Below, piece by piece: positions 1-8,229 of a stretch of DNA of 64,000 nucleotides (its first letter is position 1; the number at the start of each line of letters is the position of its first letter). The stretch spans positions 1-64,000 of the forward strand of contig NZ_VIGC02000029.1 in assembly GCF_006569185.2 (NCBI RefSeq), in the 5' to 3' direction. The notes beneath the pieces are model-generated. The model had not been told where the DNA came from, did not search any database, and worked only from the letters and a program-made list of their open reading frames with translations. The position numbers and the translations under genes were made by a program. The stretch comes from Litorilinea aerophila (GTDB lineage: Bacteria > Chloroflexota > Anaerolineae > Caldilineales > Caldilineaceae).

Positions 1-427
1 AGGTCACGCATCCCTGCGTGACATGGGTTCCCGTCCCGCTGGGTGCGGATGTCCGGCCAGGAGACCGGACCTACCCATCCGGGTTCCATTTTTTCAGGGC
101 AGGATGCCCCCGCGGCACACTCATGCATCTTCATTGCGTTGCGGGAAATGAAAACTCCGCACGCTCCGTAGGTCACGCATCCCTGCGTGACATGGGTTCC
201 CGTCCCGCTGGGTGCGGATGTCCGGCCAGGAGACCGGACCTACCCATCCGGGTTCCATTTTTTCAGGGCAGGATGCCCCCGCGGCACACTCATGCACCTT
301 CATTGCGTTGCGGGGGATGAAAAAACCCGCACGCTCCGTAGGTCACGCATCCCTGCGTGACATGGGTTCCCGTCCCGCTGGGTGCGGATGTCCGGCCAGG
401 AGACCGGACCTACCCATCCGGGTTCCA
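1..427. repeat. Tandem ~170-bp intergenic repeat, 2.5 copies, two hairpins per copy
   Basis: Copies begin at about 1, 170 and 340; the third stops near 427, just upstream of pepT. Copies are almost identical, differing by a few bases near 145-160 and 310-330. Each carries hairpin 1, GTCACGCA-TCCC-TGCGTGAC (3-22 in copy 1), and hairpin 2, GTCCGG-(8 nt)-CCGGAC (51-70 in copy 1). In copy 2 the pair is bracketed by GTAGGT (168-173) and ACCTAC (238-243). Small open frames here are repeat artefacts. The array may extend beyond the left edge. Confidence 0.85.
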
Positions 428-516
428 GATGGAACCGGATCAAAATCTGTGTTAATCTGTGGTTCGAATCAACCCTACAAAAAGAGTACCGGATTATCTG
501 TCATCGAGGAAGCACC

Positions 517-1794
517 ATGACAACCCTCAACCTGACCCTCAGCGAAGCAGAACGCCAGGCACTGGAGGAGCGCTTCCTGCGCTACGTCCAGGTGGACACC
601 CAGAGCGACGAAGCGGCCGAAGGCGTCCCCAGCACCGCCTGCCAGTGGGACCTGTTGCGTATGCTGGCCCAGGAGCTTGAAGAACTGGGCGCCCAGGATG
701 TCCAGCTCACCGAGCACGGCTTTGTGCTGGCCACCATCCCGGCCACCGCTCCGGACGCCCAGGCGCCCACCGTGGCCTTCCTGGCCCACGTGGACACCGC
801 GCCCGCCTTCAATGCCAGCGGCGTCAAGCCCATCGTCCATCGCGGCTACGACGGCAGCCCCATCACCCTGCCCGACGACCCGGCCCAGGTCCTGAGCCCG
901 GAGCAGTTCCCCACCCTGGGGAAGAAGATCGGCCACGACATCGTCACCGCCAGCGGCACCACCCTGCTGGGCGCGGACGACAAGGCCGGGGTGGCCATCA
1001 TCATGACCATGGCCGCCCACCTGCTCCAACACCCCGAGATCCCCCACGGGCCCATCCGCATCTGCTTCACGCCGGACGAGGAGATCGGCCGGGGCATCCG
1101 CTACCTGAAGCTGGAAGAGCTGGCCGCGGACGTGGCCTACACCCTGGACGGCGGCGACGTGGGCGAGATCACCTACGAAACCTTTTCCGCGGACAAGGCC
1201 ACCGTCCACATCGCGGGCGTCTCCACCCACCCGGGCACGGCGAAAGGGGTGCTGGTCAACGCGCTCACCCTGGCCGCCAAACTGATCGAATTTCTCCCCC
1301 AACATACCCGTACACCGGAGACCACCGACGGCCGACAGGGCTTCATCCACCTCTACCAGATGAAGGGCACCGCGGCCGAGGCAGAGCTCCACTTCATCCT
1401 GCGGGACTTTGAGCTGGACGGGCTGGAGGCCCACGGCGCCCTCCTGCGCAACCTGTGCCAGGCCCTGCAGCAGGCCGAGCCCCGGGCCCGGGTGACCTGT
1501 ACCATCACGCCCCAGTACCGCAACATGCGCTACTGGCTGGAGAAAGACATGCGGCCCGTGGAGCTGGCCATGGAGGCCATCCGGGCCGTGGGCCTGGAAC
1601 CGGTGACTACCCCCATCCGGGGCGGCACCGACGGCTCCCAGCTCACGGAGCGAGGGCTGCCCACGCCCAACCTCTTCACCGGCATGCAGAATGTCCACGG
1701 CCCCCTGGAGTGGGTTAGCCTCCAGGACATGGCCCTGGCCACCCAGGTCTGCGTGGAGCTGGCCGTGCGCTGGGGCAGGGCAGGCCAGGGCTGA
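517..1794 (+). CDS. pepT: Peptidase T (tripeptide aminopeptidase, M20 family)
   Basis: A 425-residue zinc aminopeptidase that removes the N-terminal residue from tripeptides in the cytoplasm. Family hallmarks visible: AFLAHVDTAP (first metal ligand region), LLGADDKAGVA (bridging Asp), FTPDEEIGRG (catalytic Glu pair), TLDGGDVGEI, and the C-terminal NLFTGMQNVHGPLEW segment carrying the last His ligand. Length is normal for PepT. The ATG at 517 is chosen because a GAGGA ribosome site lies about 8 nt upstream and the protein begins with the usual helix; the upstream open extension to 382 runs into the tandem repeat. Single gene; the following stem-loop (1907-1934) separates it from the next reading frame. 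Confidence 0.93.
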   Translation: MTTLNLTLSEAERQALEERFLRYVQVDTQSDEAAEGVPSTACQWDLLRMLAQELEELGAQDVQLTEHGFVLATIPATAPDAQAPTVAFLAHVDTAPAFNASGVKPIVHRGYDGSPITLPDDPAQVLSPEQFPTLGKKIGHDIVTASGTTLLGADDKAGVAIIMTMAAHLLQHPEIPHGPIRICFTPDEEIGRGIRYLKLEELAADVAYTLDGGDVGEITYETFSADKATVHIAGVSTHPGTAKGVLVNALTLAAKLIEFLPQHTRTPETTDGRQGFIHLYQMKGTAAEAELHFILRDFELDGLEAHGALLRNLCQALQQAEPRARVTCTITPQYRNMRYWLEKDMRPVELAMEAIRAVGLEPVTTPIRGGTDGSQLTERGLPTPNLFTGMQNVHGPLEWVSLQDMALATQVCVELAVRWGRAGQG

Positions 1795-1906
1795 ACCCTT
1801 CCCGCCGTCGGGAGAACGCCCGGGATTCATCGGTCCAGGGCAGGCGGCGGGCACGGCAAAGGGCTCCCGTGGGCGCGACAATCTACGTCTGCAATCGGTG
1901 ACACGG

Positions 1907-1934
1907 CCTGGTGCCCCTTGCCCGGGGCACCAGG
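1907..1934. other. Perfect 11-bp stem-loop between pepT and the PQQ protein gene
   Basis: CCTGGTGCCCC (1907-1917) pairs perfectly with GGGGCACCAGG (1924-1934) across a 6-nt loop. It lies 112 nt after the pepT stop and 54 nt before the next start. There is no T-run on either side, so it is not a classical intrinsic terminator. The rest of the 194-nt gap shows no gene. Confidence 0.6.
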
Positions 1935-1988
1935 TCAGCCGCGTTGCCCAGGCGGATAGCCCCGAGGAAAAGAGCCGAAGGACGGTCC

Positions 1989-4877
1989 ATGCACACACGC
2001 ATCACCCTGTTCATCCTGACCCTGTTCCTGCTGGCCAGCCGGCCCCTCCAGGCCACAGCCCGCTACCTGCCCACGCCGCCCTCCACCCAGCCACTTCGCC
2101 TGCTGCGGCCGGCGGCACAGCCCCTGGCCCGGCCGCTGACCACCGTCCAGGCACCCCTGGAGCCATCCACTCCACAGGCAGAAGAAGGCGCCTGGCCCAT
2201 GGTGGCCGCCGATCCCCAGCGCACCTCCTGGAGCAGCGCCGACATTCCGGACGACGGCCTGCCCCTGGGGGTGGAATGGTACCGGCCCATCGAAGCCTAC
2301 ATCCCCCAGAACGTCCAGATCATCGCCGCCCACGGCCTGCTCTACGTGGCCACGTCGGCGGGGCTCTATGCGCTGGACGCGGCCACGGGCGCGGTGGCCT
2401 GGCGCTACGACACCCGGCTGCCCCTGGGCAACTCCCCCACCGTGGCCGACGGCGTGGTCTACGTGGGGGGATACGACCGCAGCCTCCACGCCTTGGACGC
2501 CACCACCGGCCGGCTCCTCTGGCGCTACAGCGGCGCGGGGGCCGGCTTTGCCACCAACCCGCTGGTGGTGGACGGCCAGGTGATCGCCGGCAACCGGGAC
2601 GGCGGCCTCTACGCCATCGGCGCCCACGGCACAGACCAGGCCGGACAACTGCTGTGGAAATTCCAGGCCGGCGGCCCCATCCTCCAATCCCCCGCCTACG
2701 CCGACGGCGTGGTCTACTTCGCAGCCAACGACAACCGGGCCTATGCAGTGAACGCCGCGGATGGCTCCCTGGGCTGGCGCTCCGACACCCTACCGGGCAT
2801 CCAGTACCAGTCCTACTGGCCGGTCATTTACGGGGACCTGGTCATCTTCGCCGCGAGCGACGGCTATCGGGCCGGCTTGCGGCCCGGCACCCTGAGCGCC
2901 GACTGTGGCCGCTTTGGCCTCCTCCAGATCGCCGACCTCTTCGAGTACACCTGCGACACCGACTCTGCCCTCTGGCCCGAAGGGGAGACCCTGGGGCCAG
3001 AGGTCGGCCCCCAACCCTGGTCCCACGGCTACCCGGTGGTGGACGTCTCCCCCCGCATGACCGAGTACCTGGAGGACAACCCCAACCCGGCCCCCTTCCG
3101 CCACAAGCCGTGGCGCCGGGTGCTCATCGCCCTCCACCGGGCCGACGGCAGGGAGTTCACCTTCGACAGCGACGGCGACGGCTACCCGGAGTATCTACCG
3201 GCCAACTGGTGGGGCACCGGCTCCGGCAACCGCTACCCGCCCATCGTCGGGCCAGACGGCCTGCTCTACTTCAGCAACGCCTTCCGCTGTTGCTCCGACG
3301 CCAAGGGCTACATCATGGGCTGGCAGCCCGCCACGCCCACCCTGCTGAGCGTCACCGAGGGCTTCGGCGCCCTGGCCGAACCCCAGGCCATCTCCGGCGG
3401 CGGGCGTACCATCTTCCGCAACCTCTGCTGCGACCGGGTAGGCGACTACTTCGCCATGGACGAACCGCGCTCCCGGCGGGAGCTCTGGTCCTACAACCTG
3501 GAGGAGCTGGCGCCGGGCTACGACCAGATGTGGACCGTGCTGGAGGGGCTGCCCCGGCTGCAGGGGTGGTACCGGGGCGCCACCCAGAGCGTCAACGCGG
3601 CCTACCACAACCATGGCGACCAGAACCCCATCATCCCCTACCAGGGGCGCCTCTACGTACACCGGAGCAACGCCGTCCTGGCCTTCGCGCCCAGAGGGCT
3701 GCCAGCGGGCGGCGCACACGCCCTGCCCGCCCTGACCATCCAGCCGCCGGCATCCCAACCGACCCAGGAGCCATCTCGGTCCGAGCTGGTGGCGCGGCTG
3801 GAGGCGGAAGTGGGCAAGATCCTGGCCGCGGGCGACCTGCGCCCCGGCTACTACAACGTGTACGCCTTCCTGGTGCGGGGCCTGGAGGACTACTTCGCCA
3901 ACCCGGGGGAGACCCTCTACACCCTGACCCGGGCCTACCCCTTCCTCTCGTCGGGCCTCCAGGCGGAAACAGCGACCTACCTGCACGCCTACTTCGACCG
4001 CTACTTCGCAGGCCGGGGCCCCTACCCGCCCATGGTCGCCCACGTGGGCTGGGCCGACGGCGCTCCCCGGGAAAACATGCTCCTCCCCGCGGAGGTGGAG
4101 GCGGACCTGGCCAACTTCCCCGCCAGCACCCAGGCCGGCCCCGGCTTCACCTGGACCTATCCCCAGGTGAACTTCTACGCCCTGTGGCAGTACGCGCGCC
4201 TCTTCCCGGAGCGGGCATCCGAGGCCTACGATCTGGCCAAAAGCCGTCTCCAGGTACCCCTGCCCAACGGCCCGGCCGACGACTACTACGCGCAGCAGCC
4301 TTACGAGCTCAACGGCTACATCGCCGGCTACCTGGGCTTCCTGGGGCTTCAGGAGCTGGCCGGCGCGGCCCAGGCAGATGCCGCCCTGCGCAGCCAGGTG
4401 CAACAGGAGCTGGACCGCCTGATCCAGCTGCGCATCGACACCTTCGACAAGGACTCCTACTGGGCGCCCGGGCCAGACACCCCGCGCATCCCCTACTACA
4501 AAAAACACTTCGACCTGGCCCGCAACTTCGTCTACCTGACGCCCGAACTGGCCGACCCGCTCTACCGGGCCATCCCCGGCCAGATCGACGCCGCCCTGGA
4601 CGAATACACCCGCATCGCGCCCTACTGGTTCGTGGGCCGCTACGAAGGAGTCATCGGCGAGGGGGTCCTATCCAACCTCTACAACGCCCATGCCCTCTTC
4701 CAGGCCAAAGCCATGCTCCAGGGCGCCGCCCCCCAGGAGCTGGCCCGCTACCTGGACGTGCCGGCCTTCCTGGTGGGTGACCTCTTCTACATCCAGAACC
4801 TGACGGCCGTGCTGGAGAGGGACACCTTGGTGCAGCATGTGATCTTCCTGCCCCGCGTTCAGCGGATGGGGAGGTGA
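1989..4877 (+). CDS. Secreted PQQ-repeat beta-propeller protein with C-terminal Y/F-LP-x-V motif
   Basis: A 962-residue exported protein. The first ~24 residues form a signal peptide (MHTRITLFILTLFLLASRPL, then ATA). Residues ~65-260 contain PQQ-like propeller blades, e.g. LYALDAATGAVAWRY and LHALDATTGRLLWRY, with a more divergent propeller continuing to ~580. The C-terminal ~350 residues are mostly helical, rich in Tyr/Trp and unrecognised. The protein ends HVIFLPRVQRMGR, resembling the ends of three other secreted proteins in this window. The ATG at 1989 is preferred (AAGGA about 8 nt upstream) because it gives a proper signal peptide; the longer in-frame start at 1911 would bury it. PQQ propellers can be quinoprotein enzymes or binding scaffolds; no dehydrogenase active site was identified, so no enzymatic role is claimed. 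Confidence 0.8.
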   Translation: MHTRITLFILTLFLLASRPLQATARYLPTPPSTQPLRLLRPAAQPLARPLTTVQAPLEPSTPQAEEGAWPMVAADPQRTSWSSADIPDDGLPLGVEWYRPIEAYIPQNVQIIAAHGLLYVATSAGLYALDAATGAVAWRYDTRLPLGNSPTVADGVVYVGGYDRSLHALDATTGRLLWRYSGAGAGFATNPLVVDGQVIAGNRDGGLYAIGAHGTDQAGQLLWKFQAGGPILQSPAYADGVVYFAANDNRAYAVNAADGSLGWRSDTLPGIQYQSYWPVIYGDLVIFAASDGYRAGLRPGTLSADCGRFGLLQIADLFEYTCDTDSALWPEGETLGPEVGPQPWSHGYPVVDVSPRMTEYLEDNPNPAPFRHKPWRRVLIALHRADGREFTFDSDGDGYPEYLPANWWGTGSGNRYPPIVGPDGLLYFSNAFRCCSDAKGYIMGWQPATPTLLSVTEGFGALAEPQAISGGGRTIFRNLCCDRVGDYFAMDEPRSRRELWSYNLEELAPGYDQMWTVLEGLPRLQGWYRGATQSVNAAYHNHGDQNPIIPYQGRLYVHRSNAVLAFAPRGLPAGGAHALPALTIQPPASQPTQEPSRSELVARLEAEVGKILAAGDLRPGYYNVYAFLVRGLEDYFANPGETLYTLTRAYPFLSSGLQAETATYLHAYFDRYFAGRGPYPPMVAHVGWADGAPRENMLLPAEVEADLANFPASTQAGPGFTWTYPQVNFYALWQYARLFPERASEAYDLAKSRLQVPLPNGPADDYYAQQPYELNGYIAGYLGFLGLQELAGAAQADAALRSQVQQELDRLIQLRIDTFDKDSYWAPGPDTPRIPYYKKHFDLARNFVYLTPELADPLYRAIPGQIDAALDEYTRIAPYWFVGRYEGVIGEGVLSNLYNAHALFQAKAMLQGAAPQELARYLDVPAFLVGDLFYIQNLTAVLERDTLVQHVIFLPRVQRMGR

Positions 4878-4905
4878 CCGGGGGATTGGGCAATCCCCCT
4901 CTTCT

Positions 4906-6189
4906 TCACGGCAGGCGGCGCAGCTCCGGCGTCCGGAGCACGATCCAAAGGGAGAGGGAGAGGCAGAGGGCCGCGCTGACCACGATGGTCTGGCTCAGCC
5001 CCCACCACTCGGAGAGGGTGCCAATGGCCAGGTTGCCAAAGGGGGCGAAGCCGAAGAAGGTCAGGGTGTAGAGGCTCAACACCCGGCCCCGCATCCCGTC
5101 CTCGATGTGGGTCTGGAGCAGGGTGTTGATGAGGGTGAACTCCAGCATGAAGCCGATGCCCAGCACCACGGCCAGGAACAGGGCCAGGCCGTAGAACCGG
5201 TTGACGGCGAACAACCCCAGCACCACCGGAAAACTTAAGGCTGCCCAGGTGAGCCAGCGCCCCCGGCGGCCACTGTCGCCCCAGCGGGCCACGATGAAGG
5301 CCCCCGTCACCGCGCCCACGCCAGAGGCCGCGTTGATGGCCCCGAACGCGCTCGCGCCCTGGCCCAGGATCCGATCCACAAAGGCGGGCAAGACCGTGCT
5401 GTAGGAAATGCCGAACAGGCTGAAGACCAGGGCCATGAGCAGCAGCGCACGCACCTCCCGCAGGCCGTTGGCGTAGGCCAGGCCGCCGATGAGCTGGCGC
5501 CAGGGGGAAATCCCTGCTACCTCTCGACGATGGGGTGGCAGCCGCATGGCCAGCAGACAGGCGATCACCGCCAGGAAGGTCACGCCGTTCAGCAGGAAAC
5601 ACCAACCAGCGCCCACGGCAGCCAGCAGAACACCGCCGATGGCCGGGCCCAGGATGCGGGCGCTATTGAACGTCATGGAATTGAGCGCAATGGCGTTGGT
5701 CAGGTCGTCCCGCCCCACCATCTCCACCACGAAGGCCTGGCGGGCCGGCCCGTCGAAGGCATTCACCACCCCCTGGCACGCGGCCAACAGCACCACATGC
5801 CAGACCTGGACCACGCCGCTGAAGGTCAACCCGGCCAGAACGAAGGCCAGGAGCATGGCCGTGGACTGGGTCCACACCAGCAGGTTGCGCTTGGGCACCT
5901 GGTCCACCACCACCCCGCCCCAAGGGGTGATGAGGAGGGCGGGGATGGCCGAGGCAAAGCCGACGATGCCCAGGGCCGCCTCGGAGTGGCTGATTTCGTA
6001 GACCAGCCAGCCCTGGGCGATGATCTGCATCCAGGTACCCACCAGGGAGATGAGCTGACCCCCCATGTAGAGGCGGAAATTGCGATGGCGCATGGCGGAG
6101 AGGGTCTTGGGCAGGCGAAAGTGGCGGGCCCGCAGGGGCAGGATCTCTGGCGGGATGTTGGGGAGGCGGGGAGGCTTGAACATGGCCAT
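4906..6189 (-). CDS. MFS transporter (EntS/MFS_3-like exporter)
   Basis: A 427-residue inner-membrane major facilitator with about 10-12 hydrophobic segments. It starts with a ~35-residue cytoplasmic tail, then [20 protein letters not shown], typical of the EntS-like subgroup whose first helix is preceded by NFRLY. The loop between helices 2 and 3 carries [14 protein letters not shown], the MFS motif A region (G-x3-D-x-[PR]-x-[KR]-R). The C-terminal half contains [20 protein letters not shown], the equivalent conserved segment. Length is normal. It lies 107 nt downstream of a MarR-type gene on the same strand, suggesting a drug- or metabolite-responsive efflux operon. Substrate unknown. Confidence 0.85.
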   Translation of the reverse strand: MAMFKPPRLPNIPPEILPLRARHFRLPKTLSAMRHRNFRLYMGGQLISLVGTWMQIIAQGWLVYEISHSEAALGIVGFASAIPALLITPWGGVVVDQVPKRNLLVWTQSTAMLLAFVLAGLTFSGVVQVWHVVLLAACQGVVNAFDGPARQAFVVEMVGRDDLTNAIALNSMTFNSARILGPAIGGVLLAAVGAGWCFLLNGVTFLAVIACLLAMRLPPHRREVAGISPWRQLIGGLAYANGLREVRALLLMALVFSLFGISYSTVLPAFVDRILGQGASAFGAINAASGVGAVTGAFIVARWGDSGRRGRWLTWAALSFPVVLGLFAVNRFYGLALFLAVVLGIGFMLEFTLINTLLQTHIEDGMRGRVLSLYTLTFFGFAPFGNLAIGTLSEWWGLSQTIVVSAALCLSLSLWIVLRTPELRRLP

Positions 6190-6248
6190 CGACTCAATGC
6201 TCCGTTCTAGCTGAGAGGTTCTGGCTGAGAGAATGGAAATAGAGAGCG

Positions 6249-6271
6249 GGGCCGGCCTGCCGCGCCGGCCC
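6249..6271. other. GC-rich stem-loop between marR-type gene and MFS gene
   Basis: GGGCCGGC (6249-6256) pairs with GCCGGCCC (6264-6271) across a 7-nt loop, in the 107-nt gap between the regulator and transporter. No T-run follows on the minus strand. It could dampen read-through or protect one mRNA half. Confidence 0.45.
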
Positions 6272-6296
6272 GGGTCCTATCTGGGGCAAGAAACGT

Positions 6297-6788
6297 TCAG
6301 GAAGAATTCCCGGCGTTTTCGCTGGCCTGGGAAGCGGAATGGGAGGGAAGAGAAGCCGCGGCAAAGAGGGGGCGCAGCCGTTGAAGCGCCTCCACCACGG
6401 TAGCTCGTTCAGTCGGCGAAAGGGCAGAAAGGGTTTCCGCCAGTCCGGCCCGGGCCGCCTGACGGGCCGCCTCCAGGGTGGCCGCGCCCTGGGTCGTCAG
6501 CCGCAGGGTGACACAGCGCCGGTCGTGGGGAGAAGTTTCCCGGGCCACCAGCCCGCGCTGGACCAGCCGGCTGATCTGGCTGGACATGGAGGGCAGGGTG
6601 AGGCCCACGTGCTCGGCCACGGCAGAGAGGGTGGAGCCCGGGTGGCCGTTCAGGAAGGCCAGCACCCGCACCTGGAGCACCGACAGGTCGGCACCCCGGT
6701 GGCGGCGCACCTCCGCCCGGATGGCCTGCATCACCGCCGGTACCACATCCAGCACAGTTCGGGCGCACTCATCTGGGGAGACGTCCAT
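6297..6788 (-). CDS. MarR-family transcriptional regulator
   Basis: A 163-residue winged-helix repressor. Residues ~35-110 hold the MarR fold: LSVLQVRVLAFLNGHPGSTL leads into the helix-turn-helix SAVAEHVGLTLPSMSSQISR, followed by the wing RETSPHDRRCVTLRLTTQG, with the DRR signature typical of the family. It lies directly upstream of an MFS exporter on the same strand, the usual pairing of a ligand-responsive repressor with its efflux pump. A minus-strand -10 (TATAGT, complement of 6826-6831) precedes it. The WYL gene diverges from the same intergenic region. Ligand unknown. Confidence 0.88.
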   Translation of the reverse strand: MDVSPDECARTVLDVVPAVMQAIRAEVRRHRGADLSVLQVRVLAFLNGHPGSTLSAVAEHVGLTLPSMSSQISRLVQRGLVARETSPHDRRCVTLRLTTQGAATLEAARQAARAGLAETLSALSPTERATVVEALQRLRPLFAAASLPSHSASQASENAGNSS

Positions 6789-6877
6789 GGAAATCCCTTT
6801 GCCTTTCTAAGTGTTTGGGTGTAAAACTATAAGGCCGAAGGCCGCGGGTGTCAAAAATCGGGGTCCCCAAACGCCGA

Positions 6878-6906
6878 TTGCCTCCTGCCTCCCTTTGCGC
6901 TATACT
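6878..6906 (+). promoter_or_regulatory. Promoter of the WYL regulator gene
   Basis: TTGCCT (6878-6883) and TATACT (6901-6906) are separated by exactly 17 nt, close to the housekeeping sigma consensus, about 50 nt ahead of the ATG at 6957. The divergent region 6789-6956 also carries the minus-strand promoter of the MarR gene. Confidence 0.65.
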
Positions 6907-6956
6907 GGACTCCCAAATTACGCTTCTGAAAAGCACATTCCGTCGGACTGGTCTGC

Positions 6957-7964
6957 ATGTCATCCTCCAACCTGCCCATGTTCCGCAGCCTCAGCATCCT
7001 GCGCCGTTTACGGCGTGGGCCGGCGGCATGGCAGGATTTGGTGGACTGGGTCCACGTGGACGAAGACCCGACTGCCTATCGGGACGTGGATCAGAAGGCC
7101 GGCCGGAAGCGGGTCGAGAACGACATCAAGCGCCTGCGCGACTGGGGCGTGCAGATCGAATTCCGGAACGGCGAATACCACCTCCTCAGCTACGGCGATT
7201 TTCACCCCATCTACCTGACCGAAGCAGAGCTGGATACCCTGGCTTTCCTGGCGGAAGCCTTTCGTCCCGGCGCGCCCAACGGCGACGCGGTCCAACACCT
7301 GGTGCAGCAGATCGGCGACTGGCTGCCGGAGCGGCAGCGGGATTCCATTCCCCTGCGGCGACAACGGCTGCGAATCGACCTGCGCCGGCGGGACAGCGAC
7401 CAGATCCCGCCCCGGGTGCAGGAGATGGTGGATCGGGCCATCCAGCAGCGGCGGCTGCTGGCCTTCTACTACCGTTCGCCCGGCCAGGCCGACGGGGAAC
7501 TCCGCCGGCACATGGTCCAGCCCTGGCACCTATACTTCGACACGGTGCGCCGGCACCTGTACCTGGATGCCTATCGCCTGGAGGTGCGGGGGCCCCATGG
7601 GGTCTGGAAGCAGGGGCAGTGGCAGAAGTACCGGCTGGGGCGCATCCTGGCCGAGGGGCTGGAGATCCTGCCAGACAAGCTGCCGCCGGAGCCGCCCCGG
7701 CGGCCCCGGTACCGGCTGGAGTACAGGCTGGCCCCGGACATCGCGCGCACGGGGGAGATCACCCGCCACTTTGCCGAGACCCGGGTACACGAAGCGGACG
7801 AGGCGGGCTGGGTGCGGGTGACCGCCGTCACCGACGACCTCTTCACGGCCCTGCGGCTGTTGCTGGGATATGGCCCCTACTGCAAAGTCACCGGGGGGCC
7901 TGAGGCCCGGCGGGAGATGGAGCGGTTGGTGCGGGAGTTGGCGGGGCTGTATGGGTATGTGTAG
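6957..7964 (+). CDS. WYL-domain transcriptional regulator adjacent to type I-D cas genes
   Basis: A 335-residue DeoR-type regulator. Residues ~8-75 form a winged helix (RSLSILRRLRRGP, then RVENDIKRLRDWGV and the wing IEFRNGEYHLLS). Residues ~155-225 are the WYL fold (AIQQRRLLAFYYRSPG, MVQPWHLYFDTVRRHLYLDA), a small Sm-like ligand-binding domain. The C-terminal ~90 residues are the WCX extension. WYL proteins are often encoded beside CRISPR-Cas loci and have been shown to repress or activate cas genes in some bacteria (family knowledge). Here it lies 265 nt upstream of cas10d in the same direction with its own promoter. Control of this cas operon is inference; the natural ligand is unknown. 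Confidence 0.85.
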   Translation: MSSSNLPMFRSLSILRRLRRGPAAWQDLVDWVHVDEDPTAYRDVDQKAGRKRVENDIKRLRDWGVQIEFRNGEYHLLSYGDFHPIYLTEAELDTLAFLAEAFRPGAPNGDAVQHLVQQIGDWLPERQRDSIPLRRQRLRIDLRRRDSDQIPPRVQEMVDRAIQQRRLLAFYYRSPGQADGELRRHMVQPWHLYFDTVRRHLYLDAYRLEVRGPHGVWKQGQWQKYRLGRILAEGLEILPDKLPPEPPRRPRYRLEYRLAPDIARTGEITRHFAETRVHEADEAGWVRVTAVTDDLFTALRLLLGYGPYCKVTGGPEARREMERLVRELAGLYGYV

Positions 7965-8229
7965 CGGAAATTTCCCGCAACAAAACAAAGCTCCCCATCA
8001 GCATGGGGAGGCCATGTGGGAGAATCAAAATGGGCACGGTCCGGGGTTGCCGGCAAGAGGGAAGCTGGTGCCTGTCCCTCGGGGCATCAGCCCTCCCGGT
8101 AACCCCGGGCGTGCCGTAGAACTTGATTGAGCACAGCGCCTTTGGATGCGGGCATATGCTATCAAGATCGGCATAGGTCTTACCATACCGAGTTGCATAG
8201 GAATGATGTGGCTGAAAGGATAACAATCC
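7965..8229. other. Intergenic region upstream of the cas operon
   Basis: 265 nt without a gene. The last ~100 nt (8130-8229) are noticeably more AT-rich than the surroundings and presumably carry the cas operon promoter. No convincing -35/-10 pair at standard spacing could be chosen. A purine-rich AAAGGA (8215-8220) serves as the ribosome site for the GTG start at 8230. Confidence 0.4.

Noticed and set aside
1907-1934. Intrinsic terminator of pepT
   Set aside because: The stem is perfect but no T-run follows on either strand; kept only as a stem-loop.
1691-4780. 1029-residue plus-strand open frame overlapping the PQQ protein
   Set aside because: Arg/Pro/Gly-rich shadow; the overlapping frame has a signal peptide and propeller motifs.
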